A DNA stretch of 13,561 nucleotides from an uncultured Muribaculaceae bacterium (GTDB lineage: Bacteria > Bacteroidota > Bacteroidia > Bacteroidales > Muribaculaceae), in assembly GCA_910583525.1 (NCBI GenBank), contig CAJTXL010000046.1:1-13561 (forward strand). The letters run 5' to 3'. Both the position numbers and the translations under genes were made by a program. Shown here piece after piece: positions 1 through 6,688 of this stretch. Every line of letters starts with the position of its first letter. Position 1 is the first letter of the stretch. The notes under the pieces were generated by a model. That model worked only from the letters and a program-made list of their open reading frames with translations. It had not been told where the DNA came from and searched no databases.

Positions 1-724
1 AGATTACAGCGAAAGCACCGGTTGCGATACCGAAGGCGGTGTTGATAAGAGCCTCTGAAATACCGGTCGAGAGTTCGGTTGAGTCAGGAGCGCCGGACTG
101 CGAGAGAGCCTGGAACGACTTGATCATACCCATTACAGTACCGAGAAGACCGACGAGAGTACCGAGGGTTGTCATGGTAGCGATGATGGGGAGGTTCTGC
201 TGGAGTGTCGGCATTTCGAGAGCGGTTGCTTCTTCAACCTGTTTCTGAAGGTTGGCGATTTTCTGCTCTTTCGAGAGGACGGTGTTTTTGTCCATTTCTT
301 CGTAGCGAACGAGAGCCGAGTCAACCACAGCGGCTACAGAACCCTGCTGTTTTGCGCAGAGTGCGCGGGCCTGTGCGATGTCGCCTTTTTCGAGGCATTT
401 CTTCACTTCGGCAACGAATTTGGCGATGTTGCCTTTACCTTTGGCTGCAGAGAGGGCGATGCCGCGTTCTACTGCAAGAACGATAACGGTGAGGAAGAGG
501 GTCTGAAGGACAGGCACGATAAATCCGCCTTTATAGATGGTGCCCCACAGGTTTTGGGGATGTCCGTCTTCGTCGAAGTGCATGTCGTTGCCGAACCAGA
601 AGATGAAGAGGCAGATAGCGATGAGAGCGCAAATCACGATTACCCATGCGGCGTTCTTGATGCCGGGGGCGTTCTTTTTAGTGCTCGGTTTCTTTGCCTG
701 AGCGTTGGGCTTTTGAGCTTCCAT
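1..724 (-). CDS. exbB: ExbB/TolQ/MotA-family proton channel subunit (5' part; 3' end off the left edge)
   Basis: Inner-membrane proton channel of the ExbB/TolQ/MotA family, which couples proton flow to TonB- or Tol-type energy transduction at the outer membrane. Translating the minus strand from the ATG at 724-722 gives 241 residues with no stop before the edge. Visible parts: a Lys/Ala/Pro-rich cytoplasmic tail (1-22), a membrane segment at about 25-44, a second at about 68-90 ending in AVERG, a cytoplasmic helical region (95-175), a third segment at about 180-203 with the family signature TLVGLLGTVMGMI, then GISEALINTAFGIATGA opening the last segment. ExbB proteins run about 220-270 residues, so only a short C-terminus is missing. 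Codons are strongly biased (CTC, GGT, GCT, ATC), more than in the neighbouring operon, suggesting high expression. exbD-type partners would be expected beyond the left edge. It has its own promoter upstream. ExbB versus TolQ cannot be separated by reading alone. Confidence 0.93.
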   Translation of the reverse strand, partial: MEAQKPNAQAKKPSTKKNAPGIKNAAWVIVICALIAICLFIFWFGNDMHFDEDGHPQNLWGTIYKGGFIVPVLQTLFLTVIVLAVERGIALSAAKGKGNIAKFVAEVKKCLEKGDIAQARALCAKQQGSVAAVVDSALVRYEEMDKNTVLSKEQKIANLQKQVEEATALEMPTLQQNLPIIATMTTLGTLVGLLGTVMGMIKSFQALSQSGAPDSTELSTGISEALINTAFGIATGAFAVI

Positions 725-884
725 AGTTTTTGTTGATGTACTAAAAATTAATGTATTGGTTAATATTAGATGTAAATTGATTTAGTCGGTTTACGGTTTA
801 AGGCCTGCGGCTTGTGTGCCGTCGGCTCTTGCGCTATGTTGATTTGTTTTTCTTGTGTTTTTTACGGTATCAATTTGAGGTTCG

Positions 885-902
885 GCACGGAATATTCCGT
901 GC
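885..902. promoter_or_regulatory. 18-bp perfect palindrome at the start of the exbB leader
   Basis: GCACGGAATATTCCGTGC is perfectly self-complementary. It begins about 10 bases downstream of the -7 element of the exbB promoter, so it would lie at or next to the transcript's 5' end. It could be an operator for a dimeric repressor, or, as RNA, a 5'-terminal hairpin with a stem of about 7-8 bp that protects the message. The sequence alone does not decide between these. Confidence 0.5.
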
Positions 903-912
903 TAATGTTTCG

Positions 913-943
913 CAAAATTAGCATCTTGTTTTTAACTATCAAA
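913..943 (-). promoter_or_regulatory. Bacteroides-type promoter for exbB
   Basis: On the minus strand TTTG (943-940) is followed after 19 bases by TAATTTTG (920-913), an exact match to the Bacteroides primary-sigma consensus TTTG-N19-21-TAnnTTTG. Transcription would start near 905-909, giving an exbB leader of about 180 nt. No other match this good lies upstream of exbB on this strand. Confidence 0.65.
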
Positions 944-979
944 ATATTTAAGCTTGTTTTTTGGCAAATGAAGTGCCTC

Positions 980-1012
980 TTTGGCTAATTTTGTGCGTTT
1001 GGCTTATATTTG
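980..1012 (+). promoter_or_regulatory. Possible plus-strand promoter facing the end of the operon
   Basis: TTTG (980-983), 21 bases, then TATATTTG (1005-1012) fits the Bacteroides promoter consensus. It would fire rightward, antisense to the glycosyltransferase gene; no plus-strand gene follows. AT-rich DNA yields such matches by chance. Confidence 0.2.
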
Positions 1013-1052
1013 AGTTAAAATTGATTAAATATATTTAACCCGTGCTTATGGC

Positions 1053-1065
1053 GCGCTTTTTGCGC
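1053..1065 (-). terminator. Weak hairpin immediately after the glycosyltransferase stop codon
   Basis: GCGC-TTTTT-GCGC lies directly next to the TAA stop of the last gene of the operon. The stem is only 4 bp and no U-run follows in the direction of transcription, so this is a poor intrinsic terminator. It may matter only as a 3'-end structure. Confidence 0.2.
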
Positions 1066-2094
1066 TTAGTTCAGGCTGCTGAATTTTTTCCGGCCTGAAA
1101 CATAGTAGTCGAGCAGTATGTTCCGGCGACATTCGGGAGTGTCGCTCAGAAGGTCTGTTTCGGGGAAGTCGTGGTAGTTCTTGCGCATTTTGGCAAAGTC
1201 GCGGTGGGCGTGCCATATCGCGGCGGCGTTTTTGAAGTCGAAAGTCGCCACAAACCTGAGCCATGCCACGGTGTCGAGCAGGCGGCGGCGCAACAATATG
1301 TGGCTACGGCTGCCGTCAGGCAGATTTTTGTGGAGCATCAGCAGATTGTTGCGGAAATTAAGATATGTCTTGCGCGGATTTTCGGCCGGCAGCGAACCTC
1401 CGCCGAGGTGATAGACCTTGGCTTGCGGCACTGCGGCAATGCCGAACCCTGCGAGCTTTATGCGCCAGCACAGGTCGATTTCTTCCATGTGGGCGAAAAA
1501 AGCCGTGTCGAGGCCGCCTGCATCAAGGTAAATGGCGCGTCTCACCATCAGGCATGCTCCCGAGGCCCAGAAGATGTCGGCAATGTTGTCATATTGTCCG
1601 CAGTCTTTCTCGCATGTGGCGAATATGCGTCCACGGCAGTAGGGGTAGCCGTTTTTGTCGAGGTATCCGCCTGCGGCTCCGGCATATTCAAAGGTGTCAT
1701 GATGCCGGTACGACAGTATTTTCGGTTGGCAAGCCCCGGTTTCGCGATGGGCATCCATATAGTCGAGCAGGGCTGTGTCCCAACCATTGCTTGTGGCTAC
1801 ATCGGAGTTCAGCAGCACCACATATTCATAGCCCTCGGCCGCTTTTATGGCACGGTTATAGCCTTCGGCGAAACCGTAGTTCTTGTCAAAGGCCATTATG
1901 GCGATTTCTGTGCCGAAAGTGTCGCGTATATAGTCGAGCGAGGCGTCGGTACTGCCGTTGTCGGCCACTATTATCTGCGAAATGCGGCGGTCGGTTGTCT
2001 CCACGACTTTAGGCAGGAACTCTTTTAGGAGCCGTTCGCCGTTCCAGTTCAGTATGATGACGGCTATACGGGGAGCGTTACCGGGTATTTCCAT
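1066..2094 (-). CDS. Family 2 glycosyltransferase (rhamnosyltransferase-like, COG1216 type)
   Basis: GT-A fold glycosyltransferase, probably moving a sugar from a nucleotide donor onto an envelope glycan at the cytoplasmic face of the inner membrane. Numbered from the ATG at 2094 (342 residues): first beta strand IAVIILNWNG (10-19), VADNGSTD (43-50) for the nucleotide, LLNSDV (95-99) as the metal-binding DXD equivalent, WASGACLMVRR (176-186), and HMEEIDLCWR (202-211) with the likely catalytic acids. The C-terminal 100 residues are basic and without an evident membrane span. Alternative ATGs at 2115 and 2109 are possible; the frame stays open to 2217, but that upstream part is the other-frame reading of the acyltransferase gene. 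All these starts lie inside that gene (31-bp overlap for the chosen one), so translation is probably coupled. No Shine-Dalgarno is seen. Last gene of the unit; the dTDP-sugar genes upstream make a dTDP-sugar donor plausible, but this is inferred. Confidence 0.88.
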   Translation of the reverse strand: MEIPGNAPRIAVIILNWNGERLLKEFLPKVVETTDRRISQIIVADNGSTDASLDYIRDTFGTEIAIMAFDKNYGFAEGYNRAIKAAEGYEYVVLLNSDVATSNGWDTALLDYMDAHRETGACQPKILSYRHHDTFEYAGAAGGYLDKNGYPYCRGRIFATCEKDCGQYDNIADIFWASGACLMVRRAIYLDAGGLDTAFFAHMEEIDLCWRIKLAGFGIAAVPQAKVYHLGGGSLPAENPRKTYLNFRNNLLMLHKNLPDGSRSHILLRRRLLDTVAWLRFVATFDFKNAAAIWHAHRDFAKMRKNYHDFPETDLLSDTPECRRNILLDYYVSGRKKFSSLN

Positions 2095-2963
2095 CGGTTG
2101 TGTGTCCATAACCATATTGAGGGGTTGCGATTTATGGTGTCTTGCAGCGCTTGGGCGTAGATGCGTGTCAGCTGCTGTGGCGGCAGTTCGCCGGGTTCTT
2201 TGTGCAGCAGTCGGCATGTTATGCGGTAGTGGCCGCGGCTTGTCTTTTCAGCGTCCCAATATATTGCAGCCATGCCGAGGCGTCTTGCAAGTGTTTCAGT
2301 GCCGGATATGAATGCCGTGGGCCTGTTGAGGAACTCCGTTACCACTGTAGGGTCGCCGTGGCTCGGTTTCTGGTCGCTCATGAAGCCTGTCACCGACACG
2401 ATGCCGTTTTTGCGCAGGTTCAGTAGGTCGCGCAGCACCGTTTTCTTTGCAAAAGAAGTCGAGCCGAAGCGGCTGCGTATGTGTAACATAAGCTTGTCGA
2501 AGGTCTTGTTGCGCAAGGGGCGGTACACTTGGCAGTAGTCGACTGGGGCGCCGGGGCGGTGCGCGACATGGAGTGTCATCGACGGCGCCCATTCCCAATT
2601 GCCGCAGTGTGCGAAATACACCACCACGCTGCGGCCTTCGGCAACGAGGCTGTCGATAAGCTCGATGTTGTCGAACTGCATGCGTCGGCACATTTCGGCG
2701 TTGGATATGTGGAGCAGTTTTACGGTCTCTACTATATAGTCGGCGAAATTGCGGTAGAACTTCCGCTCGATTTCGGCACGCTCGCTGTCGCTTTTGGCCG
2801 GAAAACACTTGGCGATGTTCTCTCTTACGAGGCGCCGCCGGTAGCGCGCTATATAATATATGATAAAATAGAGCACGTCGGCAAAAACATACAGCACGCC
2901 GAGCGGCAGGCACGCCAACGCGGTAAGGATGCCGAGCAGTATGTTATAACCAAAGTTCTTCAT
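2064..2963 (-). CDS. LpxL/HtrB-type lysophospholipid (lipid A) acyltransferase
   Basis: Adds an acyl chain to a lipid A precursor or related lipid at the inner membrane. The 299-residue product is normal for the LpxL/LpxM/HtrB family. An N-terminal hydrophobic stretch (about 7-40) is followed by a basic RYRRR. The catalytic HX4(D/E) box is seen as HCGNWE at 119-124. Other conserved parts are SDQKP (196-200), RPTAFISG (214-221) and the C-terminal WLWTHNRWK (284-292). The start ATG (2963-2961) shares four bases with the mtaB stop (ATGA), a typical coupled junction, and the 3' end overlaps the glycosyltransferase start. Bacteroidales lipid A is usually penta-acylated or less, so the acceptor and chain length cannot be stated. 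It lies in one unit with nucleotide-sugar and glycosyltransferase genes, consistent with LPS assembly. Confidence 0.92.
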   Translation of the reverse strand: MKNFGYNILLGILTALACLPLGVLYVFADVLYFIIYYIARYRRRLVRENIAKCFPAKSDSERAEIERKFYRNFADYIVETVKLLHISNAEMCRRMQFDNIELIDSLVAEGRSVVVYFAHCGNWEWAPSMTLHVAHRPGAPVDYCQVYRPLRNKTFDKLMLHIRSRFGSTSFAKKTVLRDLLNLRKNGIVSVTGFMSDQKPSHGDPTVVTEFLNRPTAFISGTETLARRLGMAAIYWDAEKTSRGHYRITCRLLHKEPGELPPQQLTRIYAQALQDTINRNPSIWLWTHNRWKYPVTLPV

Positions 2964-4282
2964 TGCCGAGCCGGAGATGCGGCTATTGTCTCGCCGTCGT
3001 CTTTGAGGGTGTCGAGCCGCATTGCCGCCAAAGTGTTGTCGTACGACGGGTCTAACTGTGTCTCGACGCGCAGATAGTTGTCTGTGAAGCCTCCGAGCGG
3101 ATGCCCATGCCGCGAATGTTCAAGAAGCACAGGCCGTACGGTGCCTATAAACCGCCGTGCGAACCCGGCATGTTTGTCAGCGCTTATTTTCATCATTATG
3201 GCCGAGCGTCTGTGTTTTTCCTCTTGGCTCACCGAGTGGCCGATTTGCAGTGCGCGTGTCCCCGGCCTCTCGGAGTAGGCGAATACGTGCAGATGCGAAA
3301 TGTCGAGGCTCTCCACAAAGTTCCGCGACGACTCGAAGCGTTCGTCGGTTTCCCCACGTGCCCCTACAATCAAGTCCACGCCGATGAACGCATCGGGCAG
3401 CACTTTGCGTATGTGGTCTATTTTCGATGCGAACAAGGCCGTGTCGTAGCGGCGGCGCATCAGTGCGAGCACTTCGTCGTCGCCGCATTGCAGAGGTATG
3501 TGGAAGTGGGGCATGAAGCGTTGTGATTCGCCGACGAAATCTATGATACCGTCGGTGAGCAGGTTAGGCTCTATCGACGAAATGCGGTAGCGCTCTATGC
3601 CGTCGACGCGGTCAAGAGCGCGACACAGGTCGAGGAAGGTGTCTTCGCGTCCGTGGCCGAAGTCGCCGATGTTGACGCCTGTAATGACGATTTCCTTGCC
3701 GTCTGCGGCCGCGGCTTCTTCGGCCTGCGCCACAAGCTGGTCTATTGTGCCAGAACGCGAACGTCCCCTTGCCTTGGGTATGGTGCAGTATGTGCACCAA
3801 TAGTCGCATCCGTCCTGCACTTTGAGAAAATAGCGCGTGCGGTCGCCTCGCGAGCACGAAGGCATGAAGTCGCGCAGCTCTTTGGCGTCGCTTACGGCCG
3901 GTGCCGCCTGCCCCGACAGATAATCGCGCGTAAGCTTTACCAAGGCCAGCTTGTCGTTGATGCCGGCGACAACGCCGACACCGGGCAGCGATGATACTTC
4001 GTCGGGCTTCAGTTGTGCATAGCAGCCTGTTACGACAATCAGCGCTTCGGGGTAGCGCCGGTTGAACGACCGTATCGCGCTTCGGCACTTGCGGTCGGCT
4101 TCGGCGGTGACACTGCACGAGTTCACCACAATGATGTCGGGTGTTTCGCCGTCGGCGGCGTTTAGCACCCCGTTACGGGCGAAAGCGTCGGCCACCGATG
4201 CCGTTTCGGCAAAGTTGAGCTTGCACCCGAACGTATGGTATGCCGCCTTGAGCGGTTTGGGGAATACGGTCTGGTCGGTCAT
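2960..4282 (-). CDS. mtaB: tRNA (N6-threonylcarbamoyladenosine(37)-C2)-methylthiotransferase MtaB
   Basis: Radical-SAM enzyme that methylthiolates t6A at position 37 of ANN-decoding tRNAs to give ms2t6A, using two 4Fe-4S clusters. The 440-residue product has the three domains of the family. The N-terminal UPF0004 domain has cluster cysteines C20 (FGCKLN), C56 (NSCSVT) and C87 (TGCYAQ). The radical-SAM core has CX3CX2C at C159, C163 and C166 (GCDYWCTYC), plus IVITGVNIGDFG and FHIPLQCGDDEVL. A TRAM-like C-terminal domain follows (about 380-440). The FGCKLN start and the lack of MiaB-specific features favour MtaB. The frame is open upstream to 4537, but the ATG at 4282 shares ATGA with the aminotransferase stop and places FGCKLN 18 residues in, as is usual; the upstream part is shadow coding. 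It is metabolically unrelated to its sugar-pathway neighbours. Confidence 0.93.
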   Translation of the reverse strand: MTDQTVFPKPLKAAYHTFGCKLNFAETASVADAFARNGVLNAADGETPDIIVVNSCSVTAEADRKCRSAIRSFNRRYPEALIVVTGCYAQLKPDEVSSLPGVGVVAGINDKLALVKLTRDYLSGQAAPAVSDAKELRDFMPSCSRGDRTRYFLKVQDGCDYWCTYCTIPKARGRSRSGTIDQLVAQAEEAAAADGKEIVITGVNIGDFGHGREDTFLDLCRALDRVDGIERYRISSIEPNLLTDGIIDFVGESQRFMPHFHIPLQCGDDEVLALMRRRYDTALFASKIDHIRKVLPDAFIGVDLIVGARGETDERFESSRNFVESLDISHLHVFAYSERPGTRALQIGHSVSQEEKHRRSAIMMKISADKHAGFARRFIGTVRPVLLEHSRHGHPLGGFTDNYLRVETQLDPSYDNTLAAMRLDTLKDDGETIAASPARQ

Positions 4283-5409
4283 GGCCTGAATGAGTTGATG
4301 ATATGCGCGATTTCTGCGGCATCGGTCTCGGATGTGCATGCTGAAATCGGGAGACTCACTATTTCTGAGGCCAGACGTTCGGTCACTGGCAGCTCGAGAC
4401 CGGCATAGCGGCTGTAGCATGGCTGACGGTGTGGCGGTACGGCATAGTGTATGTCTGTCCCGACGCCGTTCTCGGCCAGATAATCCATGAATTGTCCGCG
4501 CTTGGCCGTTCTGACTACATATTGGTGCCATACGCACCGGTCGGGAGCCGTCATCAGCGGCTTTACTACTGCCGGATTGTCGATTTTCGTGTCATAGATA
4601 TGTGCGAGACGCCGGCGGCGCGAACATTCTTTTTCGATATAAGGCAGTTTGGCACGCAGAAAAGCCGCCTGTATAGGGTCGAGACGGCAGTTGTATCCTT
4701 CGTATACGTTGTGGTAGCGGCTTGTCGAGCCGTAGTTCGCCAAGGCGCGTACTGCCGATGCAAGGTCGGGGTCGGACGTCGTCACCGCTCCGGCGTCGCC
4801 GAGTGCGCCTATGTTTTTTGTCGGGTAGAAGCTGAATGCGGCGGCATCGCCGAGCGCGCCGGTCCGCGTCGTCCCTTGCGGCGAACGGTGTTCGGCATCG
4901 GCGCCTATCGCCTGGGCATTGTCTTCGACTATCAGCAGCTCGTGCCTACGTGCGGCTTCAGCCATGGCTTGGTCGTAGCATGCGCGGCCATAAAGATGCA
5001 CCGTAAGGATGGCACGTGTCTGTGGCGTGATGGCTTGTTCTATCAATGATGTGTCGAGATTGAGCGTCGTTGGGTCCGGCTCTACGAAAACCGGCGACAG
5101 GCCGCTGTCTGTGACGGCAAGTACCGATGCTATGTACGTGTTGGCCGGCACGAGTACTTCGTCGCCAGGGTTAAGGCGTCCGAGTGCGATATATGCCTTG
5201 AAAATAAGCCTAAGAGCATCCAGCCCGTTGCTGACCCCGATGGCGAAGGCCGTTCCGGTGACATCGGCGAGTTCTTTTTCAAAAGCTTCGTTTTCGTGGC
5301 CGCCGACATAGCGCCCCGAGTCTATCACCCGGCATGCGGCGGCTTTGAGGGCGTCGGCATATTCTGCATTGACAGTGCCGAGGTCGAGAAATGGGTATCG
5401 CTTATTCAT
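4279..5409 (-). CDS. DegT/DnrJ/EryC1/StrS-family sugar aminotransferase (FdtB/QdtB-like)
   Basis: PLP-dependent transaminase, predicted to aminate C3 of a dTDP-3-keto-6-deoxyhexose, giving dTDP-Fuc3N or dTDP-Qui3N. The 376-residue length is typical of the family. Seen: SNGLDALRL (60-68) for phosphate/PLP, PANTYIAS (88-95), VEDNAQAIGA (161-170) with the PLP-contacting Asp163, and SFYPTKNIGALGDAGA (193-208) with the Schiff-base Lys198. NYGSTSRYHNVYEGYNCRLDPIQAA (225-249) is characteristic of VioA/FdtB-type sugar aminotransferases. The gene follows the 3,4-ketoisomerase with an 8-bp overlap, and that pairing is the main reason to choose the 3-amino rather than the 4-amino class. The stop overlaps the mtaB start by 4 bp. 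The N-acetyltransferase that usually completes Fuc3NAc or Qui3NAc is not in the window. The stereochemistry of the product cannot be read here. Confidence 0.9.
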   Translation of the reverse strand: MNKRYPFLDLGTVNAEYADALKAAACRVIDSGRYVGGHENEAFEKELADVTGTAFAIGVSNGLDALRLIFKAYIALGRLNPGDEVLVPANTYIASVLAVTDSGLSPVFVEPDPTTLNLDTSLIEQAITPQTRAILTVHLYGRACYDQAMAEAARRHELLIVEDNAQAIGADAEHRSPQGTTRTGALGDAAAFSFYPTKNIGALGDAGAVTTSDPDLASAVRALANYGSTSRYHNVYEGYNCRLDPIQAAFLRAKLPYIEKECSRRRRLAHIYDTKIDNPAVVKPLMTAPDRCVWHQYVVRTAKRGQFMDYLAENGVGTDIHYAVPPHRQPCYSRYAGLELPVTERLASEIVSLPISACTSETDAAEIAHIINSFRP

Positions 5410-5821
5410 CGGTTTGAGTCTGCTTCATGAACTCGTCGAAATCACGGATGTAATCGTCTTCCGAGTATGTTGTTGAGGTGAGTACCATGCACACCGAACC
5501 CGACGCGAAATTGTCGAGTGTGCGCCAATATCCGTTAGGTACGTAAAGCCCCTGATAAGGACGGTTCAATGTGAACCGATACCATTCATGCCCGTCGAAC
5601 AGATTTACATTGAAGCTGCCGGAATTAGCCACGATAAGCGACTTGGCATGGATGTGTGAGTGTGCACCCCGTTCTTCGCCTGCCGGAACGTCGTATATCC
5701 AATATACACGTTCTATGTCGAACGGGAGTTCTTTGTCTCCGTTCTGAATAAACGAGAGGTTGCCCCTCGGGTCGTATATTCGCGGAAGGTCTATTATATG
5801 CGGTTTAGCGGATGTTGCCAT
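5402..5821 (-). CDS. dTDP-4-keto-6-deoxyhexose 3,4-ketoisomerase (FdtA/QdtA, WxcM-like cupin)
   Basis: Small cupin enzyme that shifts the keto group of dTDP-4-keto-6-deoxyglucose from C4 to C3 before amination. The 139-residue length is right for FdtA/QdtA. Family features: YDPRGNLSFI (16-25), LPFDIERVYWIYDVPAGEERGAHSH (32-56) with the paired active-site histidines of the RGxHxH motif, GSFNVNLFDG (68-77), PYQGLYVPNGYWR (88-100) and YSEDDYIRDFDEF (118-130). One difference: as I recall the family, HAH is usually followed by K...Q, whereas here it reads HSHIHAKS, so the usual Gln is missing. The start at 5821 overlaps the 3' end of rfbA by 17 bp; the stop overlaps the aminotransferase start by 8 bp. 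FdtA (galacto) versus QdtA (gluco) is not decided. Confidence 0.87.
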   Translation of the reverse strand: MATSAKPHIIDLPRIYDPRGNLSFIQNGDKELPFDIERVYWIYDVPAGEERGAHSHIHAKSLIVANSGSFNVNLFDGHEWYRFTLNRPYQGLYVPNGYWRTLDNFASGSVCMVLTSTTYSEDDYIRDFDEFMKQTQTDE

Positions 5822-6686
5822 TTGCGAGTTTTTTTAGGTATTGCCCGTAGTGTGTCGAGCACAGCGGTTCGGCAAGTTCTGCGAGTTTTAAGGCGTCGAT
5901 GTAGCCTTTGCGGAAGGCTATTTCTTCGAGCGACGCCACCAACAGGCCCTGGCGCTTTTCGATGGCTTCGATGAAAGCCGACGCTTCCATAAGGGAATCG
6001 ATGGTGCCGGTGTCGAGCCAGGCGAAGCCGCGGCCGAAACACTGCACCCGGAGTTTGTTCCTGCTGAGGTAGGCTTCGTTGACAGATGTTATTTCGAGTT
6101 CGCCGCGTGCCGAGGGTTTTACGGCAGCGGCGACTTCGGCGGCTCCGGCAGGGTAGAAGTACAGGCCGACTACTGCAAGGTCGCTTTTCGGCTCTGTGGG
6201 CTTTTCGACTATGCCGACCGGGATGCCGTCGCCGTCGAGGGTCACGACGCCGTAGCGCGAAGGGTCGTTTACAGGGTAGCCGAAAATTGTCGCATAGCCC
6301 TTGTCAGCATCTTTGACAGCCTGTGCGAGCATGCCGCTGAAGCCTTGGCCGTAGAAAATATTGTCGCCCAAAACGAGGCACACGGCGTCGTCGCCGATAA
6401 AGTCGCGGCCTATTGTAAGAGCCTGAGCGAGGCCTTCGGGCCGGGGCTGTTCGGCGTATGAAATGCTTATGCCTATTTGCGAGCCGTCGCCAAACAGGCG
6501 TCGGAATTGCGGAAGGTCGCCTGGGGTGGATATGAGCAGAATGTCACGTATTCCGGCAAGCATCAGCACCGACAGCGGATAGTATATCATCGGCTTGTCG
6601 TAGACAGGCACAAGCTGTTTCGACATTGCCAAGGTGATGGGGTGGAGACGGGTGCCGGTGCCCCCTGCGAGTATGATGCCTTTCAT
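5805..6686 (-). CDS. rfbA: Glucose-1-phosphate thymidylyltransferase
   Basis: Makes dTDP-glucose from dTTP and glucose-1-phosphate, the first step of dTDP-deoxysugar synthesis. The 293-residue length is standard for RmlA/RfbA. Seen: MKGIILAGGTGTRLHP (1-16) nucleotide loop, Lys23 in MSKQLVPVYDKPMIYYPLS (21-39), AEQPRPEGLAQAL (78-90), LGDNIFYG (106-113) with metal-binding Asp108, GVVTLDGDGIPVGIVEKP with the conserved EKP, and GELEITSVNEAYL. The frame continues upstream to 6755, but MKGIILAGG at 6686 is the classic N-terminus and lies two bases after the rfbB stop, so that start is chosen. The 3' end overlaps the ketoisomerase gene by 17 bp. Rhamnose genes rfbC and rfbD are absent here; the pathway turns to a 3-amino sugar instead. 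Confidence 0.96.
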   Translation of the reverse strand: MKGIILAGGTGTRLHPITLAMSKQLVPVYDKPMIYYPLSVLMLAGIRDILLISTPGDLPQFRRLFGDGSQIGISISYAEQPRPEGLAQALTIGRDFIGDDAVCLVLGDNIFYGQGFSGMLAQAVKDADKGYATIFGYPVNDPSRYGVVTLDGDGIPVGIVEKPTEPKSDLAVVGLYFYPAGAAEVAAAVKPSARGELEITSVNEAYLSRNKLRVQCFGRGFAWLDTGTIDSLMEASAFIEAIEKRQGLLVASLEEIAFRKGYIDALKLAELAEPLCSTHYGQYLKKLANGNIR

Positions 6687-6688
6687 GT

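Larger units (their letters stand above)
725..1065. other. Intergenic region: exbB leader and promoter; end of the nine-gene unit
   Basis: 341 bases without a gene. Besides the exbB promoter and 18-bp palindrome it holds two short GC-rich self-complementary motifs in the exbB leader (GCCTGCGGC at 803-811 and GCCGTCGGC at 818-826), a 14-bp AT-only palindrome (TTAAATATATTTAA, 1025-1038), and a 10-bp inverted pair (CAAAATTAGC at 913-922, GCTAATTTTG at 984-993). No strong intrinsic terminator is visible for the upstream operon. Confidence 0.6.

Noticed and set aside
1171..2028. 285-codon plus-strand open frame opposite the glycosyltransferase
   Set aside because: Shadow of the GT2 gene; composition is unlike a real protein and there is no homology I recognise, even though a weak promoter lies upstream.
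4283..4537. N-terminal extension of mtaB
   Set aside because: It overlaps the aminotransferase gene out of frame, lacks homology, and the ATG in the ATGA overlap gives the standard MtaB start.
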